DNA of 64,000 nt. It comes from Cryptomeria japonica. Lineage: Eukaryota > Streptophyta > Pinopsida > Cupressales > Cupressaceae. The stretch is from positions 26,430,272 to 26,494,271 of the forward strand of contig NC_081405.1 in assembly GCF_030272615.1 (NCBI RefSeq). The letters are read 5' to 3'. Shown here in pieces: positions 11,678 to 24,100 of the stretch. Both the position numbers and the translations under genes were made by a program. Each line of letters starts with the position of its first letter. Within the stretch, counting starts at the first letter, position 1. A model generated the notes under the pieces. The model searched no databases, was not told where the DNA came from, and worked only from the letters and a program-made list of their open reading frames with translations.

Positions 11678-12955
11678 ATGGGGGAATACACTATGAGGGA
11701 ACTTACTCATCGGCTCACTCAGTCTGAGCAAGCCTATGATGATCTTATGGTCAAATATAAGGCCTCTCAGGCAAAAAGGAGAGAACATGCTGAAAAACTG
11801 ATGGAGCTATCTGAAAATAGTTCTTCTGATAAAGCGGACATGGAAGCCCTAATTCAAGAAGTAGAAAAGCTGAATGAATCCAATTCCAACCTGAGAAAAG
11901 AGTTGGAAGGACTGACTATTCAAATGTGCCAAGAGCTTGAGAACCGGAGGAAAGCTGAAGATCTGGTAAAAGACAAAGATCATGAAATCTCCAAGCTGAA
12001 GCAAGAGATCAGTGCCCTAACCACTCAAATCCTTGTGAGCAAAGTGGAAAAGGAAGACATGCAAGGAGAATTGAACATAGCCATCTCCGAGAATGCATAC
12101 TTGAGGGAAACAAATGCTGCTATTTCCAAAGAACTCTCTGAGTCAAAGGAAATACTTGCTAAGTTCAACAAGAGTACTGTTAAGCTAGAGAAAAAGCTTG
12201 AATCGGCCAAACCTGTCAGGAATACTGATGGAAATGGTTACTCCAGTCATGAGGAAGGTGATACCTTTGGTGCAAATGCTGAAGCATCGAAGAAACAACC
12301 AACATCAAAGGATAAAGGTAAGCAAAAGTTTAAACCTATTTTCTTTAACTGTCTTAAAGAAGGACATACTGCCAATGTGTGTAGGAGAAAAGCCTACAAT
12401 AATTTTCCTTACTTTATAAACAATGTACCTAGATCCAATAAGTTCAATGGTAATTGTTATGCATGCAATAAGTTTGGGCATAGAGCATCTGAATGCAGGT
12501 CTGTTATGAACAACACTGGAAGATATCCTCAAAGGCCTCAAGGAGTTGGTCTGGAACCTTTTGTGAACTGGAATCACAACTAATTTAATTCCTTTAATCA
12601 TCAGTCAGGAAGCGGTGGCTATCAAGCAGCAATCAGATGGAGAGCAAACTATTTTATCTATCATTGTCATGGTCACACTGCTGCAACAAGCAGGAGGAAG
12701 AACGATAACATGAATAATGGACCTTAGAGAGCACCTAGAATGGTCTGCTATCATTGCAACAAACCGGGTCACATTGCCAGAGTCTGTAGAACAAGAATGA
12801 ACATATCAGATGACATATCGGTCACTCCAGAAGGAAAGATTGATATTGAAACTATTCAAGTGGATATGAACAAAACCTGGAAAAAGAAACCAACAGTGTT
12901 GCAAGAAGAACCGGTTTTTGCACCTAGTGTGGAAATCACAGAATCGACAAACTAA
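11678..12955 (+). pseudogene. Nau1 ORF1: coiled-coil protein with several zinc knuckles (Gag-like)
   Basis: Starts at ATG 11678 shortly after the primer site; about 425 codons in one frame. Residues 5-190 are rich in Lys, Glu and Leu with heptad spacing, a long coiled coil. The C-terminal half has CCHC knuckles: CFNCLKEGHTANVC-type near 12350 (first Cys lost here, kept in Nau2), CYACNKFGHRASEC near 12460 and CYHCNKPGHIARVC near 12750, plus a degenerate one near 12660. Such knuckles bind nucleic acid in retroelement Gag proteins. In-frame stops at 12581 (TAA, shared with Nau2) and 12725 (TAG). Inferred role: particle or RNA binding for the element. Confidence 0.85.
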
Positions 12956-13396
12956 GCATCAGAAAAGCTTAGGGGGAGAAAATGATAAAATACTTTGAAC
13001 CCCCAGTTGGCACTAGTAAAAGACCTCAACCGGTATGAGATACCTATCAATCAGTAGAAGACCGAAAATAGTAAAAGGAAAATTAGGGTTTACACCCTAA
13101 TATTGGAGCATTTATTATGGTAGGTGGAGAACTTGTTTAAAAGGAATTTTCAAATCATTTCTCACTTATCATTTTTTTAAGTGAAGAATTTTTTCAAGTG
13201 CAGAGTGAAGGAAAGCGATTTACACTGCGAATCAAAGAATTTATCAAATTCCTGAAGAAGAATCTAAAGCAAACATCTATTGGAGTGTAGAACACAAAGC
13301 GGTATCTCTGCAATTGAAGGAGTGTGAAGCGAAGTTCAAATTACGAAGCCCTAAATTTCAATATGCGAAGGTATTTTTAATAATTCTTCATTTATC

Positions 13397-16300
13397 ATGG
13401 GTTTTGCATCTCATGATAGCTCTAGTGCACCCATTGATTCTTTGGACCTCATTCAATGAAAGTCAAAATACAATGCCCTGTCTCAAGTACCTGCTGGTGT
13501 TATAGTAGGAGAAGGCATCTCCGATTACATAGACTACAAAATCAAAGACCTAGGGTCTCTTGTGATCCATTCCCAGCTGAGCCTGTTCTGTGGAAAGGAT
13601 AAGAAGATTAAACCAGAATTCAGCGTTCTGGAAAAGAAGAAACTTCACAATGCAGTCTACTTTCTTGAAGAATTTTTGGATGATCACATTTGCATTATTC
13701 TAAGTAGGGTACATGGTGATAAGATGTACCTAGAGCGGATGCATGATATCACACCGAAATAAATTCATGCCATCACCGGTTTCTGTAACACAGGGTAAGT
13801 GCCATCCCTAAGGAAGGTCAACAAGATTGTAATGTCCAAGCTCACCAGTTCAGTGAGCGACTCACGTGGTATGAACGTCAACTCAATCAAGGACAATCTG
13901 GTCAAGTATGCCTGCATGGTGATAGGTTACCAGATGTTCTTTGCTAGCAGAATTAATTCTATCTTTGTTGCAATGGTAAATACCACTTACAGGATGATCA
14001 AGGAAGATGCATCGTTTGACCTATGCACTTGTATGCAAAGACAACTTTTGTTGAATCTTAACTCGGTCAAACAGGACAATGCACTGAGATTCAAGTTCAG
14101 ACAACTACTGGTTGGGTTGTTCCTTTACTTTCAAGGCTACTTTCCAGGAGTAGGTGATATTCAGTGGTCTGCCAACCAACCGGTGACAAAACAAATCAAG
14201 GAAAGCCTACAAGCAGTTGGAACCGGCTATCCAAAAGTGTTGAACAAATACTTTGATGAGTTCAGATGCAAGATGAGCCAAAGGATAAGATTATCCAGTG
14301 ATATTGTCAAAAAGTATGAGGAGGACATCTGCTTCACCATCAAAGTGGATGAATGCATAATGGAGGCCGTTGAGCCTAGGTAGGAAGAAGTAGAGCCTAT
14401 GGTCTTGTAGGTAATGAATGATATGATGGACAGGTATGCTTCTACCCTAATTGCCTCACCCCTTGATCCTAAGGAAAAGAGAATCAACACCTATTTGGAA
14501 AGGGTTACACCGGTTGTAGAACCCTCAGAAAAGAAAGGAAAGGCAGTGCCTTCAACATTGGCACCGATTACTGCAGCCAGTCCCAAAGTGACCAAGTGGT
14601 CACCGACCAAGAAGAAACAAGAAGCTGCACCTGGCAAAGTCTTTGAGAGGAAGCGAAAGACAAAAAGCAATACACTAGACTTAGAAGAAACTATGTCAGA
14701 AGAACCACCTAAGAAGATCAGGCAAACAAAGAAAAAGAAAAAGAATGAATCGACATCATCTGCACCGGTAAATATTGATATTTCTTCTTACAAACCTTTG
14801 ACACGTTGTGAAAGAACTATAAAGAATATTAGGAGAAAAGTGCTAAATGATTTAATTGATTTTTTTGATGACTTCAATGATGAAGAAAAGGAAGAAGTTG
14901 AACAGGAAATCATTAAGTATTTGTGTGTTAATGACCAGTCTCCTTCAGAAATTAGATCTGAGACACCGGATTCTTTGTATAATTCTCTAGATAATAAATG
15001 GCACATTTCCATAGAAAAGGAAAAGGAAATGAGGGAGGAAATAGTTGCTCAACATTTTCCTGAAGTATCAAATTTAGTTTTCGAAGTTATGAATAAATAC
15101 AAAGGCCTCTTCTTCATGAGACGAAGAAGACTCCTGTTACTGGAAGGAAAGGTTCATGAAGTGATAAAAGAGACACATACACATTCTCAAGAGGCTCTTA
15201 AGATACTCATGCATCAAGTGGCTGAAGCCAATAGGAAAGCTAAGCAAGAACCGAAAACTGGCAAACCAGATGAGATGTATAACAGTGAAGAAGAATCGGT
15301 CACAGAAAAAATGAACCCCATTGATGTTGACACCTTAGTTGGTGAAAATGTTACTCAAGATACACCATCAGAAGGAACATGACAGGAAAAGAAGGTAGAA
15401 GAAGAAAAGAAGCAACAGGAAGCAGAAAAGAAGAAACAGGCAGATGAAGAGGATAAGAGAAAAGAAGAGGAAAAGAGGAAAGAGGAAGCGGATAAGAGAA
15501 AAGAGGAGAAAAGGAAGAAAGAGGAAGAGGATAAAATAAAAGAAGAGGAGAAGAAGAGAAAAGAAGAGAAAAACAAAGAAGAGAATAAGCGGAAAGAGGA
15601 AGACAAAAAGAGGCAAAAAGAAGAGGAGAAGAAGAAGGATGAAGAAGAGAAGAAGCGAAAAGATGAAGAGAAGAGACAAGAAGAAGATAAAAGAAAGAAA
15701 GAAGAAGAGGAGCAGAGGAAGGCTCAAGAAGACCAGCAAAAAGCCAAGGACAAGGAAGCAATGGAAAAGAGCACACAAGTGGAGACCCCAATGGAAACTG
15801 GTAGTCAGGCTAAACTGGCTGACATTACCAGTCCTATTGACCTCCAGTCTGCAAATGAATCAGAGCTGCTACAGAGCATTAAGCTTTCTCAAGAGTGATT
15901 GGATGCTCTAAGGAGGAAAAAGGAGGAAGATGTTATCCAAACTATACCGATTCCTCACTTGCACAATTGAATCTCCTATGCACAATTGTAGAAGACCAGG
16001 TAGAAAGCCTGGAAGAGGTTGCAGAAGAAAATGCCAAGAAGGAACATCAAAAGGCTCTGGACACTGCCTTGGTGAGAAAGTTAACAAAGCTCCAGTCTGA
16101 TCTCTAAAAGGCACAAAAGGACATTAGAGATGCAATGAATGAGGGCAATCTACTACTCAGCAAGATTTGCCAACCTCATTTATTCTGTGATGATGTGCTC
16201 ACTCAGAAGGACAAACTGCAATCTGATATGCAGTCATTTATTGGCACCTTCAAGATGCCATATGATTTCTTTTCCACATATGGTCAAACTGTTCACTGGT

Positions 16301-16599
16301 TTCAACTTCAGTCTGCAAGACTAGAGGCAGAGATAAGCAACTGGACACGAAATTTGTAGGAACTTCAACTGGTCCTACTGCCAAGACTGCAAATTCTCCA
16401 GAAATGCTATCTAAATCTTGATGCCCTAATGGTCACTCAAGAGATGAGCACGATAGATGCCATGGAAGAATAGGTCTCCCAGATGCAGACAGAGAAAGAG
16501 GTGGCTACCTCCCTACTTGACTTGTGGTCCTTATCCATGAAGCAATTTTTGCAGGACTTTAAATCAGTTTTTGACAAGTTTTACTCTTTACTGTCATAA
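13397..16599 (+). pseudogene. Nau1 ORF2: long charged protein of unknown function
   Basis: ATG 13397 is chosen because Nau2 has an ATG at the same place (52361). The first 330 codons are mostly helical and conserved with Nau2, including CTCMQR and QGYFPGVGDIQW (about 14025-14165). Overall they resemble the domain families called putative plant transposon protein, a similarity I cannot confirm. A Lys/Glu run of about 125 residues follows (15390-15770), then a Leu-rich helical tail. Stops interrupt it, including TAG at 14381, 16357 and one near 16470 that Nau2 shares. A deletion of about 46 bases near 15945 relative to Nau2 shifts the frame. No enzyme motif is visible. Confidence 0.75.
15390..15770 (+). 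repeat. Nau1 purine-rich Lys/Glu-coding tract
   Basis: About 380 bases made almost only of GAA, GAG, AAA, AAG and AGA triplets, coding alternating Glu and Lys/Arg blocks such as KRKEEEK. It lies within ORF2 and is shared, shorter, by Nau2 (54330-54590). Reading it on the other strand gives long false Ser/Leu frames. Confidence 0.85.
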
Positions 16600-16865
16600 A
16601 CACTTATTATTTTAATACTAATGAAATAGGGGTTAGTCTGCAATACTTTTGTCATTGTTGGCAAAGGGGGAGAAGTATAAATTTGATATAAATTTTGAAT
16701 GTTTTGATGTATACTTTCATGTTATTTCTGTTAAGGAGTAGTATACATTGTATTTTCTACAAAAGGTATAGTGTAAATGCTTAGGGGGAGTAATTTTGAT
16801 TATGGCATATTTTTGTTGTAAAACACTTAGATGTCAAAATTTTCCTAAGTGTTGCCATCAATGCC

Positions 16866-16877
16866 AAAGGGGGAGAT
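16866..16877 (+). other. Nau1 polypurine tract
   Basis: AAAGGGGGAGAT directly before the 3' LTR. Look-alike tracts lie upstream near 12970, 16660 and 16782. Confidence 0.9.
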
Positions 16878-18044
16878 TGTTGGCATTTTTGATGATTGAT
16901 GATGTGATTGTCATTGATGGACACACACTTGATTTGAGATCACTCTTTATATGTATGAGTTAAAGCTCAACCGGTATTTGTTCCAACTGGTATGATGTAT
17001 TATAGTCTTTAGACTATCGGTGTTTTGTAGAAAGTGTTTACCGATCTGAAGCGGTATGAAGACCCCAAGCGGTTTGAGGATCTCAAGCGGTACGAAGGAA
17101 CGAAGCTGGACAACTCATATTTCCCAGTCTTTATTATTGTCAAACCGGCAACTGGTATTTTGCTTAAATCGGTATTTTGTATGAACCGGTAATACTATGT
17201 GATGAGTTACCAACCGACATTTTGTGATGAGTTACCATCCACCGATTGTTTGGCGGTGCCGACAATTTGGCGGTGCTTTTTGTGTCATGTTACCAAATAT
17301 GTCTAGATGCATTGAACCTAGGAAATTGTATTGTAATCCTATTGGACCGACATGAAATCAGATTCCTTTATAAGGACATCATGTCTAGTGTTTTAGGTGG
17401 TTTCTAGGGTTTAAGGTGGTTGATGAGTTTTTGTGAGTGTGAATATAGAAGAGAAGTTCAAGTTTGCAAGAAGAGGTAGAGTGTGAATGTGTTGAAGACT
17501 GAAGTAATGCTAGAATGTATTAGAAACGAGCTATCAAGGATCTAACCAAGAAATCTGTGCTATTTGCTAGATCACTCACTTGTTGATTACTCACATCTTC
17601 GACAAGTCTGAAGCCCTTAACCGGGTAGGCCCAAAAAGCCTTTTGTAAATCCTCTAACAAGGTGGTTCACATCTGTGGATCTAAAATCCTCTAGCAAGGT
17701 AGTCTTTAATCAAATTTATCTCCTAATAGAGATTGAGATTCCTAATAGGATTTGTTCTAGTAAAGAACATTGTATGACCTTAACCGGTCTGGTTCCTATT
17801 ATGTAGATAGTTACTTGTGAGTTTCATCTCACCGTGGTTTTTCCATTTCAGTTTCCACGTCAAAATCTCTTTTGTTATGGTGTTTGTGCTTCTATGGGTG
17901 AATGGATTATTCGCTATTTGGTTTGCAAGTGTGCTAACCGGTTTGTTTGCTAAATTGTTTTACCTATTTAGTGGTAGTCTAGTAAAGTGTTTAAGTACAG
18001 TAATTTTTGGCATACTAATTCACCCACCCTCTTAGTATTCATTA
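16878..18044 (+). repeat. Nau1 3' LTR
   Basis: 1167 bp, starts TGTTGGCATTTTTGATG and ends TTCATTA, where the terminal CA has become TA. Followed at once by the duplication GACCC. Confidence 0.92.
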
Positions 18045-19456
18045 GACCCCAAATGAGATAGCTCCATTCAGGATCAAGACAACCTAACCAATATGTTCCA
18101 ACCTTTCATGGTTACTGTTACCAATGTAACAAATTTGGGCATAGAATAGCTAACTGTAGGCTAATCAATCAACCCTCTAAGAGTTATGAAAGTAGAAATC
18201 CATTTAATGCACTTTGGGATATGAATGTTTTCTATTATTAGTGCGATGAATATGGTCATAAGAGTTAAATGATTGTAGAAACAATAGACCTTTACCCTAC
18301 AATAATTTTAAGGATGTTCCCTTAAATGAAAATATAAAATGCTATAACTGTCAAGGGTTTGGACACATAGAAAAGTTTTGTAAAAACCTGAAAATCAATC
18401 AAAAGAAGACAAATCTAGATCAAGAGCCGATAACTGAACCCGAGCTCAATTTAGCAATTAACAAGAAGAAGGAGACCAAACCAGTTTGGGTTGAGAAAGA
18501 AAAGGAAAAAGCATAATCAAGTCTCATAGTACAGACTGCCTTACATGTTGAAAGAAAAAATCTATGGGTGGTAGATAGTGGTTGTTCAAACCATATAAAT
18601 GGTGACAAAAAGAAATTCATTAAACTTGAAGACTATAATGGTGGATCAGTAAGGTTTGGAGACAATTCTTCCATCAAAATAAAGGGAAAAGGAACTCTAA
18701 GCATTTATGAAAAATTGAAGGCACATGATGTATATTATGTGGAAGGCCTAAAGCACAATCTGCTGAGTGTGAGTCAGATGTGTGACAAAGGTTACAAATT
18801 CACCTTTGACTCAAACGGTTGCCAAATAAAGAAAGACAATACCGGTAAAGTTGTAGCAGTAGGAAAGAGAACACATGGAAATGTTTATAATATGAAGGAA
18901 TGCTATGAGACCCATTGTATGTTAGGACAAGTAGATGGAAGTTGGCTATGGCACCGAAGATTAGGACACATAAATTTTGACAACCTAGTTGCAATAAGAA
19001 AAAATGGGTGTGTGAGGAATATTCCACCTATCATCAAACCGGTAAACACATTTTGTGATGAATATGTAAAAGGTAAGAAAACTAAAGTGAGATTCTGGAC
19101 AAAAGAGCACAAGTGGTGGTGCATTATTTCTAGGTGACCGATTAGTCTCATGGCATAGCAAGAAGCAGGACTCGGTCTCTCTATCTACTGCTAAAGTTGA
19201 ATACATTGTTGCTGCTACATGTTGCTCTTAGGTGCTTTGGATGAAGCAGACTGTCAAAGACATATAGGTGGACATCACTGACCCTATTCTTATCCAGTGT
19301 GACAATTCAAGTGCAATAAACATAGCAAAGAATCTAGTCATGCATTCCAGAACAAAGCACATTGCAATAAAGTATCACTTTCTCAGAGAGAAGGTTGAAG
19401 GACAAGAGGTAAGGATGGATTATGTTCCTACTGGCGAACAAGTAGCAAACTGGTAA
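18045..19456 (+). pseudogene. Sir1 Gag end, protease, pre-integrase, then RNase H end (internal deletion)
   Basis: The first part continues the Gag frame from 10460 and holds CYQCNKFGHRIANC (18107-18150) and two damaged knuckles. After a frameshift, the protease begins near 18560 with VVDSGCSNHI and runs to LSVSQM. The pre-integrase region has WHRRLGHI near 18950 and FCDEYVKGKK near 19060. At about 19100 the sequence jumps to the C-terminal RNase H (STSGGALFLGDRLVSW, then NSSAINIAKN and SRTKHIAIKYHFLRE). About 3 kb holding the integrase core and all of the reverse transcriptase is missing. The end at 19456 is a TAA or TAG in a region where the frame breaks. Confidence 0.85.
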
Positions 19457-19637
19457 GTACTTTTGAGTACCTCCGACACAAATTGGGAGTTGTGTCATCT
19501 ATCTAGGAAGGCCTTATGTGGTTCAAGGGGAGCTTAGTATGGATCAAAGGGGGAGTGTACAGTACCCTTTGTCATTGTGTCAAAGGGGGAGAAATGTACC
19601 GGCATAGAGTGTCTTGTGAGAAGTTGACATCAATGCC

Positions 19638-19649
19638 AAAGGGGGAGAT
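19638..19649 (+). other. Sir1 polypurine tract
   Basis: AAAGGGGGAGAT directly before the 3' LTR. Two more AAAGGGGGAG tracts lie at about 19543 and 19583, a pattern also seen in Nau1. Confidence 0.9.
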
Positions 19650-21170
19650 TGTTGGCATTTTGGCATTAAGTTGTCATTGATGTCAACCGACACGATGGGT
19701 ATTCACATGAATGTGAGCAGATAGAATGAAGGCTCATGGCTTACCGATAAGTCATAAACTAGTCTGAAGCATAATTGTTTGTTTATGATGAAGAGCCATA
19801 ATGTTAAAAGTTTTCACAAACTACTGGAGGAGAAGATGTGTTACCGGTATAGTGTGCACTACCGGTTATCAAAAGAAGAAGACCTTATCAGTAAAGGCGT
19901 GTACTGGTATGAGTTTGTTGAATGATCAAGTTTAAACTGACTATGTGTCAGTGAGCAGAGTTATTGACCATGGTGATGTCATGTGGAGCCAAGGTGGCAA
20001 ATAGGTAGAGGTTAGTAAAACCATCATCAACACGATTGGCGAAACTGTCTGTCGACATAAATCAAATATCCACAAATCCCAGGATTGTATCTAATCGTTG
20101 TGGCTTGAGGAAGGAACAATGACAGAGGAAGATCAGGGTGTAGTTGGCACTTGGGTCAATGAAAAGGAAATCCGATTCAGGAAGACCTCAAAAGGAAACA
20201 ACTGAAGTGTTTTTATGTGTTGATAGATTTCAAGGCAGGAGATCTTGTTCGAGATTGCTATTTTCAAAAAATATGCATTGGATAATGGAAACCATGTATA
20301 GATGCATCCTTCAAGGACAAGTGATTGATCCAAGGTAGGCTGGATCGGATCTCATGAAGATTGTGTCAAGAAGAGGAAAACCTAACCGCTCCAAAGTTTT
20401 AATTTCTTTCTAGCGGGAAATCATGGGATAAGAGAGGAGAGCTCGAAACAAAGTTAGTTAGATGTTGCGGAGAAGAGGAAGAGAAAAGAGAAAGAGTCAG
20501 TGAAAGATAAGTTTCGCTAGCCTTAGAAATAGTTCTAAGAAAATTGCAGTGTAGGTGAGCAAGCATTCCGGTGAGAGGAATCTACCAGCATAACTATAGT
20601 TTTGCATTTGAGCCTAACTGACAAGATGTGGCAGAGTAGGAAGCATCCTAGTGTGACACAACATGTTGAGAGACTGTGTGAGAGAGGGAGAGAAAGATAA
20701 CAGAGGCTGAGAATTAGAGAAATAAATCTCACAACCGATAGTGTGAGATTTAGTGGAGGAGAAAAGATTGTCAACCAACAGTGAGTTAATTGCTCAAAGA
20801 GTTGCATAATTCATTTGCAACAAGAAGCCTTAATTGTATTCAATTAGTATTTATATATCACCAAGTTGAAGCTCGGTGTAGGGGTTGGTGCCCTAAATCT
20901 TTGTAATTCAGTGTTTTACCTGTGAGGCTGGATTGGAGCAGTGGTCTCTAACAACTTTTCTCACTGAGGTTTTTCCCACATTGGGTTTTCCTCAAATATA
21001 GTGTTGAGAGATACATTTGTGTGAATGATCTCTTTGGCTTTCTTTCTTGTTCTACCGGTTTGATTGTTTAGTGTTTAAGTGAATAACTGATATTTTGAAG
21101 TTTATTTGAAAGTCAAAAAGATTAGGAACCACTAATTCACCCCCCTCTTAGTGGTACTATGTGTTCAATA
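19650..21170 (+). repeat. Sir1 3' LTR
   Basis: 1521 bp, starts TGTTGGCATTTTGGC and ends GTGTTCAATA, so the terminal CA is TA. The duplication GATCT follows. Confidence 0.92.
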
Positions 21171-24100
21171 GATCTCTCCTGAACATATGTAGGGAGGATG
21201 CCAAACTTTCCATCTTTTGGTGCCTCAAAGAGGTTTTCACCATCAGATACGTCCTTTATTTTTCCTCTTGATTGATCTAGTATTGTAATGAAATGGTTTT
21301 GAGCACTAGGTCTTTTTCCTTATTTTATTTCAATTTTGCGACTGGAAAGTTTGGCATTCTCATGACTGCAAGAAATGTTACTTGATTCCTTGATGGAAGA
21401 TATCTTAGGTGTTATGGGTTCAACAACATTAAGATATACAACTAAGTCATGGTCATTGGAAAAGACATCCAATTCAGGGTTTTCTAGGTTATCCTAATCT
21501 ATTAGTTCTGGATGAAGAAGGGGTTAGTCATAGTCATCATCTTTGTTAGGTGCTTCAAGGTTGATGACATAATAGTCATAATTTGGCGTAGAGTAGGTAA
21601 TGTCATAGATAGAACACTCTTAAGGATAGTCTCTCCCAAGTGTTCTCCAATCAGTTCTAACAAAATTAGTATTGGTATTTTGTGGTTCACACTCAAGTGA
21701 CTCTTCATCTAATGTTTGTCCCTCAAACGAATGGATTATATCAACACACACATCTTTAACACTGCAAGTTCCTTCTTGGTTAATTTCAATAGATTCATTT
21801 TTATTTTGAAGTTGACATACTTGTGTACATGACATAGAGGATTCTTTTGCTATCTCCTATCTTCTCTTGAACTCAACTTCTTCTAGACTAATAGTCAATC
21901 CTGCCTGACTATCTATTAGTTCTTCCATGTTTCTTCTATACCTTGGTATGCCTTTCTCATCATTTGATAGAAATATGATATTTCTTGATACTTAATCAAT
22001 AATTCTTTGTATTTCTTGTGGTGTTACTTCTTTTTCTTTTTCATCCTCTTTCTTTTGTTGTCTTGTATATGCCTCTTTTCTCTAAATTTTGAGTTCTTCT
22101 TGTCTCTGAACCGTTATCTAGGATTACACCACTATACCATACAGGAATATTGTATGGTGCAAATAGTTCTTTGATTTTGGTCATCTCTTCTTTCACTGGA
22201 TCTAGAATATCTTGCTCATATTTAGCACTTTCTCGTATTCTTTGAGCTTGTTTACAAGATTCGTCTTCTCTTTTGATTGCAAGCTCTTCCTGTTGTTTCT
22301 CATATTATTCTTGTTTTTGCTTATTGGCTATTATTTATGTTGCTTGGTGTAGCTTTTTTTGCCATGGTTCTTCTTTAGGGACTGATTTCTTTCTCCACTT
22401 TGGCTGTTGATAATTATGTTGCTTTTGATTTGATTTTGGATATCCAAGTCCCGATTTATCTTCTTTAGATTGCGAGTGAGGACAAATAGGTTCTGAAATA
22501 CCTTCTTGTTGCTTACCAATTGATCCTTTTCCTTCATATCCCATTTTTTGCATGATCATATAACCATTTCCATATTGCTCTATGGGAATATTGACTGTTG
22601 TAGTTGTTGCTATAGTTTCATTTTCATCTTTGTATAACCAACCAAGAATGTCCTTGTCTTCAATTTCTTTTGCAAGTGTTCTAGCTCTAACAAATGCTCC
22701 ATTAAACATTTCTTTTGATTTTTCTGAGATCCGTGGTTGAACATTTGTAGGCTTTCCATATGATTTAGGTGAAAGTAACAAGTTATGTAAAGAATATTTT
22801 CCCATTCCTTCATCATTTAATTTGAAATTTTTCTCAAAGGTTTCCCATAACTTTTCTTGATTTTCTTTGGTAGGATATACTAATTCTCTGTTATACGAAA
22901 CTCTTATATCTCATGTTCACTTCAGATTATTGCAATATTGGTTGGAGTCTGCAATTATAGTGACTTCTTATCCCTCATGAGGAAACTTTACACATTGGTG
23001 ATATGTAGAAGGAACTACTTGCATGTTGTGAATCCATGGTCTTCCCAGAAGAATGTTATAAGAGAGATTCAAATCTAAAACCTGGCATAATGTATTCCTT
23101 TCCACAGGTTCTATTTTGATTGGTAACACCACAGTTCCTTTAGAAGAACGCTCTTCTTCATCATAAGCCTTAATGGTTATTTTCTTCTTTGGATCTACTA
23201 CATTTTTTGAATATCCCAAACCCTTTATTAAACTTAATGCACAAATGTTTAAGCCAACTCCACCATCTATGAGTACGCGTTTGACACAAGTTTTGTAAAT
23301 GGTAACTTCAACATGTAAGGGAGCATTGTGAGGATGTTGCAAGGATGCATCATCATTTTCAGAAAATGATAAGCAATGGGGGGCTATAAGGTGTCCCACC
23401 ATGTTTTGGAACTGACCTACATCCAATTCTTTTGAAACTATTGTTTCCGTTAGAGATTTTTCCAAAATTTCCTTATGCATAGGTGAAACTTTGAGAAGCT
23501 CTAAAATTGATATTTGAGTGAGTATTCTTTGCAATTGTTCCACTAGGTTATATTGTCGTGAAGTAGATATTGATTCATTTTTTATACCGAAAATGTAACC
23601 TTCGCTTTGGTTCTTGTAATGACGTTGATTGGTTCTGAAGGTGTGTTATCTTTAACGATGATGACATTTACCACATCATTATACGTATAAGTGTAGTTCA
23701 CTTTGTCTTTGCCTTTGTCATCTTTTGATTTAGATTTTTCACCTTTTTCATAATTTGGAAGTGGAGTTTTGAAGGCTAGATGTGATTCATTTGTCTTATG
23801 ACTATCCACTGTGATAGTTCCATTATCGATTAAATATTGGATAAGGTGCTTAAATATTTGACAATCATTAGTTTGTCGTCCTTTATTTCAATGGTAATTG
23901 CAAAAATGATTGTCATTCCACAAATTAGGTTTGACTTGTGGTTCATAACTTCTTGCTTTTGGTAAAATAATCAATTTATTCGCAAGAAGCATTTTCAAAG
24001 ATGATTCCAAGGGTTCTCCAATGTTTGTGAATTTTTTGCGAGGATTGGAGAAGAAAGATTGATTTGAATTGATAGATTAAAGATTGGTTGTTGTTTTGTA

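Larger units (their letters stand above)
10461..18044 (+). mobile_element. Nau1: complete non-autonomous LTR element without pol
   Basis: 7584 bp with LTRs of 1167 bp each (10461-11627 and 16878-18044), Met-tRNA primer site, polypurine tract and target duplication GACCC (10456-10460 and 18045-18049). The interior encodes a Gag-like protein (ORF1) and a long charged protein (ORF2) but no protease, integrase, reverse transcriptase or RNase H. It is a sister of Nau2 (49414-56928). The two are collinear from end to end, so the absence of pol is a family feature and not a private deletion. Size and structure fit the LARD-like or Gag-only class. Confidence 0.93.
7150..21170 (+). mobile_element. Sir1: large SIRE-like Ty1/copia element, internally deleted, split by Nau1
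   Basis: 14,021 bp including Nau1, about 6.4 kb without it. LTRs 7150-8681 and 19650-21170, primer site 8684-8695, polypurine tract 19638-19649 and target duplication GATCT (7145-7149 and 21171-21175) define it. The body has a copia Gag with coiled coil and zinc knuckles, an aspartic protease, the pre-integrase region and the end of RNase H; integrase core and reverse transcriptase are deleted. Long LTRs, Met-tRNA priming and long Gag fit the SIRE/Maximus lineage. It sits inside Tat-1. Confidence 0.92.

Noticed and set aside
15351-15791. Long minus-strand Ser/Leu/Phe-rich reading frames (also 54302-54646)
   Set aside because: They are the antisense of the GAA/AAG-rich Lys/Glu tract of Nau ORF2. 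Purine-only codons give no stops on the other strand, so the openness is a composition effect.
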